Source: an uncultured bacterium (GTDB lineage Bacteria > Desulfobacterota > Desulfovibrionia > Desulfovibrionales > Desulfovibrionaceae). From it: a DNA stretch of 5,464 bases. The stretch is from NCBI GenBank assembly GCA_905215675.1, contig CAJMRA010000188.1, forward strand, positions 1-5,464, given 5' to 3'. How positions within the stretch are numbered: the first letter of the stretch is position 1; each line of letters starts with the position of its first letter. Below, piece by piece: positions 1 through 5,436 of this stretch. Under the pieces are notes generated by a model. It searched no databases and had not been told where the DNA came from. It worked only from the letters and a program-made list of their open reading frames with translations. Made by a program: the position numbers and the translations under genes.

Positions 1-95
1 GGCGGCACGTCATGATTATGGAAACCGCCGGGCATCGTTCTTTTGGGGGTGCTGAGATGTTTTTCCTTTTTCAGGCGGCGCTGTGCCGCCGCCTC

Positions 96-128
96 GCGTT
101 TCACCTTTTTCAAAGGTGAAACGCTCTA
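96..128. repeat. Dispersed palindromic repeat, left copy
   Basis: A perfect 13-bp inverted repeat, GCGTTTCACCTTT (96-108) and its complement (112-124), is separated by a 3-nt loop. It is followed by TCTA (125-128). The 28 bases at 101-128 recur exactly, in inverted orientation, at 5437-5464. An exact 28-base match at this distance is not expected by chance, so this is a dispersed repeat of the REP/palindromic-unit kind. No U-run follows on either strand, so a simple terminator is less likely. The family name is unknown to me. Confidence 0.8.
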
Positions 129-144
129 GCGCGCAAGGGGCCCA

Positions 145-163
145 GCCTTTCCGCAGGAAAGGC
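145..163. repeat. Short inverted repeat (8-bp stem, 3-nt loop)
   Basis: GCCTTTCC (145-152) and GGAAAGGC (156-163) form a perfect 8-bp stem around a 3-nt loop. It lies 20 bp beyond the dispersed palindrome and probably belongs to the same composite intergenic repeat cluster. No U-run follows. Confidence 0.55.
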
Positions 164-483
164 GTTCCCGTAATTCTTCCCCCCAGGCCCCCCATCCTTC
201 CCCCAACGCGCTTTTTCAGAGGGGACACAGGCCATGTGGCAAGTACTTTTCAGCTGAACGCTCGTGGTTTCCGCGTGGGGCAAGCGCATACCGGGCCGCA
301 ACAGCGGCTGAAATACTCTCAGAATGAATATTATGAAAACTTTTCGGGACACACCGGTACCGGCGGCCATGTTTCTTTCCCGTCCATTCCCGTCAGGAAG
401 CCGGGGCGCAGGCGGTCTCCCGTAGAGAGCATTTTCAGTTTGAAACGCGTTGCGTGCAAATCATACGGCCTGTGTCGTTTCGT

Positions 484-532
484 GGAAAAGCGCGGTTTTC
501 CGCTCGGTTCGGGCCGGGCGGGCCCCCGGCCC
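484..532 (-). terminator. Possible terminator hairpins after the amidohydrolase gene
   Basis: Reading on the minus strand, the amidohydrolase stop codon is followed by a very GC-rich hairpin (arms GGGCCGGG at 511-518 and CCCGGCCC at 525-532, 6-nt loop). A small stem then follows (GCGG at 492-495 and CCGC at 500-503 around a 4-base loop), and a four-base U-run (plus-strand AAAA at 486-489) comes two bases later. Position and structure fit the end of the two-gene unit. The U-run is short and offset, so termination here is only plausible. Confidence 0.4.
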
Positions 533-556
533 CCGGACAATCCGCGCGGAACCCGG

Positions 557-1348
557 TCAGGCGAAAAGATGCAGGGCGTTGCTCATGAGGTCTTCCATGC
601 GGCTGTCGGAGAGTCCCGATTTTTCCTGAAAACGGCGCACCTCTCCGGCGGGCGAGTACAGGGGCCAGTCGGTGCCGAACAGGAGCCGTTCACGGGGAAA
701 ATGGGCAAGCAGGGCCTTGAGCAGTTCCGGCGAGGCGTAGGGGCTGGTGCTGGAGGTATCGCACCAGAGATTTTCGCTCGGGGGCAGTCCCTTGAGAGTG
801 TGTTCCCACATGCGGTAGCCGCCGAAATGGGCGGCAACGATGGTCAGGCGGGGAAATGCGGCGGCAAGCCGGGCGACCATGTAGGGCGTGGAGGGACATT
901 CGGCAAGGGGCCTGTGAGAGCCCACATGAAGCAGAAGGATGAAGCGTTCCTGGCAGGCGTCGAGAATGGGCAGCAGGCGGGGATCGTCGAGGCGGAAGCC
1001 CTGAAAGTCGGGATGCAGCTTGATGCCGCGTATATTGTTGCGCTCCAGCCGATCGAGTTCTTCGCCCCAGCGGGCATAGTCGGGATGGAAGGTCCCGAAC
1101 GCGATGACGTGTTCCGGGTGGGAGCGCTGGAGCTCCATGGCGTAATTGTTCGCCGGGATGACCTGCGTCGGCGTGGTGGCCGCGCAGAGCAGCACCATTT
1201 TTTCGATGCCGATGCTGCTTTCCTGTTCCAGCAGGTGGGCGATGGTGCCGTCCCCTTCGCAGACCAGATCATAGGCGCTGTTGAGATGGGCGACGGCCTT
1301 GTGGGCTATTTTGGGGTGAAAGGCGTGCGTGTGGATGTCGAAAAGCAT
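557..1348 (-). CDS. Amidohydrolase-2 family metal-dependent hydrolase
   Basis: This 263-residue protein is probably a cytoplasmic TIM-barrel hydrolase or decarboxylase of the amidohydrolase-2 family (PF04909 type). The sequence shows the family landmarks in order. An N-terminal DIHTH metal-binding motif has H6 and H8, and GIKLHPDF contains K110 and H112. LLLHVGSHRP carries H141 and VAAHFGG carries H174. The C-terminal LLFGTDWPLYSP contains D227, the usual catalytic/metal Asp. Its length is normal for the family, and no signal peptide is seen. The ATG lies only 4 bp after the stop of the upstream dehydrogenase gene and has a weak Shine-Dalgarno, so translational coupling is likely. The substrate cannot be read from the sequence. 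Members act on diverse small carboxylates and amides. Possible terminator hairpins follow the stop. Confidence 0.87.
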   Translation of the reverse strand: MLFDIHTHAFHPKIAHKAVAHLNSAYDLVCEGDGTIAHLLEQESSIGIEKMVLLCAATTPTQVIPANNYAMELQRSHPEHVIAFGTFHPDYARWGEELDRLERNNIRGIKLHPDFQGFRLDDPRLLPILDACQERFILLLHVGSHRPLAECPSTPYMVARLAAAFPRLTIVAAHFGGYRMWEHTLKGLPPSENLWCDTSSTSPYASPELLKALLAHFPRERLLFGTDWPLYSPAGEVRRFQEKSGLSDSRMEDLMSNALHLFA

Positions 1349-1352
1349 GGTC

Positions 1353-2324
1353 TCAGGCCTTGCCTACGCCGTTGACGACGTTGATGGGAGTTCCGTCGCG
1401 CCAGCGGCGGATATTTTCGGCCATAAGGTTGATGATGTTCTGGCGGGAGCGGACGGAAGCCCATGCCATATGGGGCGTTATGATGGTATTGGGGGCCGCG
1501 AGCAGGGGATTGGATGCCGACGGGGGTTCCTTGGCAAGCACATCCGTGCCGAGTCCGCCGATCTTGCCGTTTTTGAGGGCCCGGGCCACATCGGCCTCGT
1601 TGAGCAGGGGGCCGCGCGCGGTATTGAGCAGGATGACGCCGTGTTTCATGCGGGCGATGGTTTCCTTGTTGATCAGGGCGTGCGTGGCGTCCGTCAGGGG
1701 ACAGTGCAGGGAAATGACGTCGGCCCTGGCAAGGAGCTGATCCAGCGAGACAAAGGAAAAGTTGCGGTACTGGGGAGGGTTGCGCGGGGTTCTCGTATGG
1801 GCGAGCACCGTCATGCCGAAGGCGTTGGCCAGCTCGCCGACGCGGCGGCCGATGGTGCCGAAGCCGATGATGCCGATGGTCAGGCCGGTCAGCTGGACGG
1901 GCGTTTTTTCCCAGAAGCACCACTGTCCGCACTGCTGCCACATGCCTTCCTTGACGCGGCGGCTGTGTTCGCTGGTATGGCGGCAGAGTTCCAGCAGCAG
2001 GGTGACGGCATGCTGGGCGACGTCGTCCACGCCGTAGGCGACGACGTTGCAGACGGGGATGTTGCGTTCGGCGAAGGCGGCGGCGTCGATGACGTCGTAT
2101 CCCGTGGCGAGCGTGCCCACAAAGCGGGCGTCGGGAATATCTTTCAGGGCGGATTTTCGCAGGGGAACCTTGTTGAGGAGCAGCACATCGGCTCCGGCTG
2201 CATGGCTTCGGAGTTCCGCGGGGCTGGTCGTGTCATGAATGACGGTTTCGCCGAGGGCGGAAATGGGCGACCAGTCCACATCGCCGGGATTGAGTACCTT
2301 GCCGTCCAGAATGGCTATCTTCAT
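1353..2324 (-). CDS. D-2-hydroxyacid dehydrogenase (hydroxypyruvate reductase / glycerate dehydrogenase type)
   Basis: This 323-residue cytoplasmic oxidoreductase is expected to interconvert a 2-keto acid and a D-2-hydroxy acid with a nicotinamide cofactor. The catalytic domain flanks a central Rossmann domain. The latter has GFGTIG at 154-159, preceded by the Trp-rich segment (W129, W135, W138) typical of glycerate dehydrogenase relatives. The catalytic triad is intact: R237 in NTARGPL, E266 in DVLAKEP and H285 in ITPHMAWAS. The position after the second Rossmann strand, normally Asp in NAD-specific enzymes, reads H176-T177-R178, as in NADP-preferring relatives. I chose the ATG at 2324 because MKIAILDG is the canonical N-terminus. 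An upstream in-frame ATG at 2387 would add 21 non-homologous residues. The Shine-Dalgarno is weak. The gene is followed after 4 bp by the amidohydrolase. The exact substrate is uncertain, so no symbol is given. Confidence 0.9.
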   Translation of the reverse strand: MKIAILDGKVLNPGDVDWSPISALGETVIHDTTSPAELRSHAAGADVLLLNKVPLRKSALKDIPDARFVGTLATGYDVIDAAAFAERNIPVCNVVAYGVDDVAQHAVTLLLELCRHTSEHSRRVKEGMWQQCGQWCFWEKTPVQLTGLTIGIIGFGTIGRRVGELANAFGMTVLAHTRTPRNPPQYRNFSFVSLDQLLARADVISLHCPLTDATHALINKETIARMKHGVILLNTARGPLLNEADVARALKNGKIGGLGTDVLAKEPPSASNPLLAAPNTIITPHMAWASVRSRQNIINLMAENIRRWRDGTPINVVNGVGKA

Positions 2325-2365
2325 GAGGCTAACTCGTGTTGAGGATGCGGGTAACTGCGTTCCTT

Positions 2366-2394
2366 GTGGTAGCCCAGGCGACGGCATTTCGCAA
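2366..2394 (-). promoter_or_regulatory. Weak candidate promoter for the dehydrogenase-amidohydrolase unit
   Basis: On the minus strand TTGCGA (2389-2394) is followed, after a 17-bp spacer, by TACCAC (2366-2371), 41 bp before the dehydrogenase start. It matches 4/6 and 3/6 of the sigma-70 consensus. The position, between the pal terminator and the start codon, is right, but the boxes are poor and could be chance. Confidence 0.25.
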
Positions 2395-2403
2395 GCGGCG
2401 GAT

Positions 2404-2433
2404 AAAACAAAAAGGCCGCCCGAAGGCGGCCTT
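2404..2433 (-). terminator. Intrinsic terminator of pal
   Basis: AAGGCCGCC (2412-2420) and GGCGGCCTT (2425-2433) form a perfect 9-bp stem. On the minus strand the loop is UUCG closed by a C-G pair, a known extra-stable tetraloop. It is followed by TTTTTGTTTT. It starts 21 nt after the pal stop codon, so transcription of pal should end here. This separates it from the downstream dehydrogenase gene. Confidence 0.93.
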
Positions 2434-2454
2434 CAAAAGCATTGTCGATACGAA

Positions 2455-2925
2455 CTACTGGGCGATCACGCGGAAATCGTCGCGGCGGTTCTGGGACCAC
2501 ACGGATTCGCCGGAGCCCTGCACAGCGGGATTTTCCTTGCCGTAGCTGATCATTTCCAGCTGGCTGGGATTCACGCCGAGGGTCACCATGTATTCGTAGG
2601 CGGCGCGGGCGCGGCGTTCGCCGAGGGCGAGGTTGTATTCCTGGGTGCCGCGTTCGTCGCAGTTACCTTCGATGCGCACGCGGATGCTGGGATACTGCTT
2701 CATCAGTTCGGCCTTGGTCTTCAGCACTTCCTTGTATTCGGGCTGAATGTCGAACTTGTCGAAGGCAAAGAGCACGCGACCATCGGTGATCTGCTGCACG
2801 GCAGCCTGCAGGGCGGGATCCATGCCCTGATCAGCGTTGGGATCAGCGGTGGCGGTTTTCTTGGAGCAGCCGAAACCGGCGGCCAGAGCCAGAACCAGAG
2901 CCAGAATAAGAGCGTAGCGTTTCAT
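2455..2925 (-). CDS. pal: Peptidoglycan-associated outer-membrane lipoprotein Pal
   Basis: Pal is the peptidoglycan-binding lipoprotein of the Tol-Pal system, anchored in the inner leaflet of the outer membrane and bound by TolB. The 156-residue product has a lipoprotein signal (MKRYALILALVLALAAGFGC). C20 is the predicted lipidated residue, and Ser at +2 is consistent with outer-membrane sorting. The -3 to -1 residues G-F-G are an atypical lipobox. A short linker (21-45) leads into an OmpA-type domain (about 46-156). This contains VLFAFDKFDI, the peptidoglycan-binding segment GNCDERGTQEYNLALGERRA (about 87-106, key D90 and R104/R105) and ISYGKENP. The start at 2925 is set by a strong AGGAGG six bases upstream. 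A longer frame to 3018 adds 31 residues that would bury the signal peptide. The gene has its own promoter and terminator. Confidence 0.97.
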   Translation of the reverse strand: MKRYALILALVLALAAGFGCSKKTATADPNADQGMDPALQAAVQQITDGRVLFAFDKFDIQPEYKEVLKTKAELMKQYPSIRVRIEGNCDERGTQEYNLALGERRARAAYEYMVTLGVNPSQLEMISYGKENPAVQGSGESVWSQNRRDDFRVIAQ

Positions 2926-2931
2926 GATGTT

Positions 2932-2937
2932 CCTCCT
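2932..2937 (-). promoter_or_regulatory. Shine-Dalgarno of pal
   Basis: On the minus strand a perfect AGGAGG lies 6 nt before the ATG at 2925. It decides this start over the in-frame ATG at 3018 and fits high expression of an abundant lipoprotein. Confidence 0.9.
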
Positions 2938-2954
2938 GAGATCTCTCGCGGTGT

Positions 2955-2997
2955 GGAGTTCGAACTCCCACCCGTGAGCATAAAAAATATTGCTCAC
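2955..2997 (-). promoter_or_regulatory. Two hairpins in the pal 5' leader
   Basis: Two inverted repeats lie between the predicted transcription start (about 2998) and the Shine-Dalgarno. The first has arms GTGAGCA (2974-2980) and TGCTCAC (2991-2997) around a 10-nt A/T loop, and would sit almost at the 5' end of the mRNA. The second is a perfect 14-bp palindrome, GGAGTTCGAACTCC (2955-2968). A 5'-terminal stem is a known way to stabilise mRNAs of abundant envelope proteins. A protein-binding operator is an alternative. The role is inferred. Confidence 0.5.
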
Positions 2998-3004
2998 AGG
3001 GCGG

Positions 3005-3032
3005 ATGGTATATGTCATGCCGATTTTGTCAA
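3005..3032 (-). promoter_or_regulatory. Sigma-70-type promoter of pal
   Basis: On the minus strand a perfect TTGACA -35 box (3027-3032) is followed by a 16-bp spacer and TACCAT (3005-3010, 4/6 of consensus). The predicted start near 2998 gives a leader of about 73 nt. This lets pal be transcribed independently of tolB. Confidence 0.75.
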
Positions 3033-3069
3033 GATGCGGTAAGGGCCGGAGAGCGGCTTTTGCGGATGA

Positions 3070-3112
3070 AACAGGGCGTTTTTCCCTGTTTTTCTTGGAA
3101 AAACGCCCTGTT
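3070..3112. other. Perfect 16-bp inverted repeat in the tolB-pal spacer
   Basis: AACAGGGCGTTTTTCC (3070-3085) and its exact complement (3097-3112) form a stem with an 11-nt loop, beginning 23 nt after the tolB stop. No U-run follows directly on the minus strand. It may protect the tolB mRNA 3' end or partly terminate transcription. On the plus strand a T-run starts only about 12 nt after the stem. Smaller mutually exclusive hairpins can form inside it: CAGGG (3072-3076) with CCCTG (3084-3088), and GTTTTTC (3088-3094) with GAAAAAC (3098-3104). Confidence 0.6.
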
Positions 3113-3135
3113 AGAACGGTATTATTTTTTTTACG

Positions 3136-4449
3136 CTATTCGCCTTCCGGCATGCCCCAGCGGGGGAAGGAGGCGTCGCCGCCGCCCGTGGGAACCTTCT
3201 TGGCGTCGCCGCCGTGGCGGGTCGTCAGATAGATGCCCCGCGAGCCGCCGCGGCTGGAGGTGAAGGCGATGAAGTAGCTGTCGCCGCAGAAGGAGGGCTG
3301 TTCGTCGCTGCCGGGGCCGAAGGAAATCTGGCGTTCGGCGCCGGTGACCATATCCTGCACGAAAATGCGGTGGCCGTATTCCGTCATGCGGCTGTAGGTG
3401 ACCAGGGTCCCGTCGGGGGAAAGGTTGGCCTCGGTGTTATAGCCGCCGTTCATGCTCACGCGGGTGGTGGCGCCGCTGGTCAGATCCTTGAGGAAGATCT
3501 GCGGGCCGCCGAGGCGGGAGGAGGTGAAGGCCATCTTGGTGCCGGTCTTGTCGAAGGTCGGCGACACATTGATGGAGTGCCCGCCCTCAAGGACGCGTTC
3601 CTTCTGGAAGGCGTGGTTCAGCAGATAGATGACGGGATACTTGCCGTTGGACAGGGCCACGGCCACCTTGTTGTCGGGCGTGAAGGAGGGGCCGATGACC
3701 ACGTTGCCGGGGAAGCGCACGCGCTGCACGCTGCCCTTCTTGCGATCCCAGACGCCGAGCGAGTGGGACTTGGGATCAATGTGCGTGAAGACGATGAAGC
3801 GCCCGTCAATGGACCATGCCGGAGACATGGCTTCACCGGAAATGCGCGTGATCTGGCGCAGGTTGCGGCCGGTGGGCTTGCAGATCCAGACGTTGGAGCT
3901 CATGCGCCCGGTCTTCTTGACGAAGGCCAGGGTGGAGCGGAAGAATGCGCCGCTGCCGGTAAGGACCTCCAGCAGATCGGCGCAGAAGCGGTCGGCGACC
4001 TCGGGCAGTTCCTTGGCGCTGACGCGGGGGTATTCCTTGCCGAAGAGGCGTCCGCCGGTATTGGTTTCAAAGGCGCGAATCTGCACGGGGGACGTGCCGC
4101 GGTCGCCGTTGGGCCAGTAGGTCGTGACCACGATGTCGCTGCCGGCCAGCTGGAAGCGCTTGAAGTCGAGGTTCGGCGGCTCATAGCCCGGCAGGACCGT
4201 GCCGCCGAGAACGGCCTTGGGATCGGTCAGCCGCATGAAGGGCAGGAAGCTCAGATTTTCATTGATCAGCTTCTGGAGTTCCGCGCCCATGTTGCCGGCT
4301 TCCTTTTCGGGGCCTGTCAGAGGCGCGGCCAGAGCCAGATTGACGCTGTTTTGCCCGGGACCGTAGATGTCCACGCGCATGGCGGCGTGGACGGAGCCGG
4401 CCGCCAGCAGGCACAGGCCCAGAACCGACAGAAGAAATGTGCGTTTCAT
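3136..4449 (-). CDS. tolB: Tol-Pal system periplasmic beta-propeller protein TolB
   Basis: TolB is the periplasmic protein that binds Pal and is released or recycled by the energised TolQRA complex during envelope constriction. The 437-residue product, of normal length, has a Sec signal peptide with cleavage predicted after VHA (residue 22). The mature N-terminal domain (about 23-165) contains DIYGPGQNSVNLALAAPL, the segment equivalent to the region that contacts TolA in other species. A beta-propeller follows, with repeat cores at SPAWSIDGRFIVFTH (209-223), GPSFTPDNKVAVALS (253-267), SPTFDKTGTKMAFTS (296-310), NLSPDGTLVTYSR (342-354) and QPSFCGDSYFIAFTSS (384-399). The ATG at 4449 is preceded by GAGGA at a 10-nt spacing. 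It lies 40 bp after the upstream TonB/TolA-type gene, so the two are probably co-transcribed. pal follows after 211 bp. Confidence 0.96.
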   Translation of the reverse strand: MKRTFLLSVLGLCLLAAGSVHAAMRVDIYGPGQNSVNLALAAPLTGPEKEAGNMGAELQKLINENLSFLPFMRLTDPKAVLGGTVLPGYEPPNLDFKRFQLAGSDIVVTTYWPNGDRGTSPVQIRAFETNTGGRLFGKEYPRVSAKELPEVADRFCADLLEVLTGSGAFFRSTLAFVKKTGRMSSNVWICKPTGRNLRQITRISGEAMSPAWSIDGRFIVFTHIDPKSHSLGVWDRKKGSVQRVRFPGNVVIGPSFTPDNKVAVALSNGKYPVIYLLNHAFQKERVLEGGHSINVSPTFDKTGTKMAFTSSRLGGPQIFLKDLTSGATTRVSMNGGYNTEANLSPDGTLVTYSRMTEYGHRIFVQDMVTGAERQISFGPGSDEQPSFCGDSYFIAFTSSRGGSRGIYLTTRHGGDAKKVPTGGGDASFPRWGMPEGE

Positions 4450-4489
4450 GGAAAAGGCATCCTCGCAAATCGACGCGTTGCAGATGCTG

Positions 4490-5347
4490 CTAGCGCGTCA
4501 GGGTTAAGGTGACATCCATCGTGGCGCCGAGACCGGCCGGCGGCGGCGGAATGCTGCCGGCACGCTTGATGCCCTGGCGCACGTATTTGTCGAGGCGTTC
4601 GTCGCCGCTGCCGGAAACGATGTCGTAGTGCTTTATGTTGCCTGCCGTGTCCACGTCAAGTCGTACGGTGACGCGATAGGTGCCGGGCTTGCTTTCCACC
4701 GGGATGAAGATGGCGTTGCGCAGTTTCCAGACGACATTGGAGAAATAGCGCTTGAACTGGGGCCCGTAGGCGTCCTGGGCAATGCCGGAGGAGGTTGCCG
4801 GTACCGAGGCCGGAGAGGGCGTGATGCCCTGATGCGCGGGAGCGGCCGGAGGCGCGGTCACGGCGGGCGGCGTTGCCGTGCCTGGCTGGGCGGCGGGCGT
4901 CTGGGGAGCGGCGGGCGTCTGGGGAGCGGCGGGCGTCTGGGGCGCGGCGGAGGCTTTGGCGCGCGGGACGCCGGTCCAGAAGGCCAGATAGACGTCTATG
5001 GGCATGCTGTAGGGCGGGGTTCCGTAGCTTTCCGTCGCCTTGACGGCTTCGCAGGCGGAGATGTCCAGCGCCGGATAGCCCGAGGCGCGCACGGGCTCGC
5101 AGGAGAGCACGCGCCCGCGCCCGTCCAGGGAAACGCGCACGCGCAGGAGGACATTGTTCTTGATGGCCGGGGGCGACCAGCGTTCGCTGACCTTTTCCAG
5201 CATGGCGCCGGCGTAGCCGTCCTGCTGATCGGCGGCCATGATGGCGGCCGCGCGGGGGATACCCGCCGCGCCCAGCAGGGCGAGCGCCGCCGCGCAAAGG
5301 GCAAGCCGCCGCGGGCGGCGTGTGGGCTTCATGGGGAATAGGGGCAT
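4490..5347 (-). CDS. TolA/TonB-type periplasmic protein with two TonB C-terminal domains
   Basis: This is the candidate TolA equivalent of the locus, judged from its position directly before tolB and its domain type. The 285-residue product begins with a basic stretch (RRPRR) and a short hydrophobic segment (15-30), followed by RAAA, so it looks like a Sec signal peptide or a short membrane anchor. Residues about 45-126 form one TonB/TolA C-terminal-like domain (RVSLDGRGRVLSC, ASGYPALDISACEAV), with C83 and C99 able to form a disulfide. A Pro/Ala-rich linker (about 130-192) contains three APQTPA units. Residues about 200-284 form a second, clearer domain (VTVRLDVDTAGNIKHYDIVSG, LDKYVRQGI, SIPPPPAG). 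The long helical domain of classical TolA is absent. The start at 5347 follows a strong AGGAGG at a short 4-nt spacing; ATG 5332 would be 19 nt away. TonB-like or accessory roles are possible. Confidence 0.82.
   Translation of the reverse strand: MPLFPMKPTRRPRRLALCAAALALLGAAGIPRAAAIMAADQQDGYAGAMLEKVSERWSPPAIKNNVLLRVRVSLDGRGRVLSCEPVRASGYPALDISACEAVKATESYGTPPYSMPIDVYLAFWTGVPRAKASAAPQTPAAPQTPAAPQTPAAQPGTATPPAVTAPPAAPAHQGITPSPASVPATSSGIAQDAYGPQFKRYFSNVVWKLRNAIFIPVESKPGTYRVTVRLDVDTAGNIKHYDIVSGSGDERLDKYVRQGIKRAGSIPPPPAGLGATMDVTLTLTR
4892..4945. repeat. Three tandem 18-bp repeats in the linker of the TonB-type gene
   Basis: The unit GGCGGGCGTCTGGGGAGC (plus strand) occurs at 4892-4909 and 4910-4927 exactly, and at 4928-4945 with one change. 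It is in frame and encodes three six-residue Ala-Pro-Gln-Thr-Pro-Ala units. Near-perfect DNA identity suggests recent slippage, so linker length may vary between strains. Confidence 0.9.
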
Positions 5348-5351
5348 ATGA

Positions 5352-5357
5352 CCTCCT
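5352..5357 (-). promoter_or_regulatory. Shine-Dalgarno of the TonB/TolA-type gene
   Basis: On the minus strand AGGAGG (within AAGGAGGT, fully complementary to the 16S anti-Shine-Dalgarno) ends 4 nt before the ATG at 5347. The spacing is short, but this still favours 5347 over the in-frame ATG at 5332. Confidence 0.75.
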
Positions 5358-5376
5358 TGCTGCGGGGGAACTGTCT

Positions 5377-5426
5377 CCGCCCGGGGGCGGATGGGCCGAA
5401 GCTGTAAGGCGATCCCGGGGATCGCC
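5377..5426. repeat. Two GC-rich inverted repeats upstream of the TonB/TolA-type gene
   Basis: GGCGATCCC (5408-5416) and GGGATCGCC (5418-5426) are perfect inverted arms around one base, so the realistic stem is about 6-8 bp. CCGCCC (5377-5382) and GGGCGG (5385-5390) form a smaller one. Both lie between the right-hand dispersed repeat and the Shine-Dalgarno. No U-run follows on the minus strand, so neither is an obvious terminator. I see no convincing promoter in this 117-bp stretch. Confidence 0.45.
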
Positions 5427-5436
5427 GTTCATTCTT

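Larger units (their letters stand above)
1..556. other. Gene-free stretch with hairpin repeats
   Basis: I find no credible protein gene here. Open frames exist on both strands, but their translations are low-complexity Gly/Arg/Pro-rich sequences without family resemblance, and they run through palindromic repeats. From left to right it holds: a GC hairpin at about 74-94 (arms GGCGGC / GCCGCC), a 13-bp palindrome at 96-124, an 8-bp hairpin at 145-163, a C-run tract at 167-204, a more AT-rich patch around 310-345 without a convincing promoter, and GC-rich hairpins at 484-532 just after the hydrolase gene. A gene might end or begin at the extreme left edge, but too little is visible to say. The stretch looks like a repeat-laden intergenic region. 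Confidence 0.6.

Noticed and set aside
3..119. Plus-strand frame open from the left edge to a TGA at 117-119, as the end of an incoming gene
   Set aside because: The stop lies inside the dispersed hairpin and the visible residues are not recognisable. Another frame stops at 13-15, so the real end of any incoming gene cannot be told.
354..363. Perfect palindrome CCGGTACCGG
   Set aside because: Ten bases of GC-rich palindrome are not unusual by chance, and no promoter or repeat copy accompanies it.
16..370. Short minus-strand frames (16-228 and 110-370) as possible small proteins
   Set aside because: They translate the hairpin cluster and the G-run tract, giving Gly/Arg-rich sequence. Neither a ribosome site nor a domain is visible.
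83..1375. Long plus-strand open frame (430 codons)
   Set aside because: It is antisense to the amidohydrolase gene, which has clear family motifs, and runs through palindromic repeats. Its translation shows no family pattern; high GC content makes such shadows common.
2951..2973. tRNA T-arm-like sequence (GAGTTCGAACTC) before pal
   Set aside because: No acceptor, D or anticodon arms fit around it, and it lies inside the short pal leader. It is better explained as a palindrome in the leader.
2926..3018. Longer pal start at 3018
   Set aside because: It would put 31 residues before a textbook lipoprotein signal and overlap the promoter. The strong ribosome site points to 2925.
1329..3042. Two further plus-strand open frames opposite the dehydrogenase and pal (1329-2342 and 2239-3042)
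   Set aside because: Both cross the intergenic terminator region or the coding strand of well-supported genes, and neither has a ribosome site or recognisable domain.
3214..4512. Long plus-strand open frame (432 codons) opposite tolB
   Set aside because: It is antisense to unmistakable tolB. The Gly/Ala/Val-rich translation is typical of the complement of GC-rich coding DNA.
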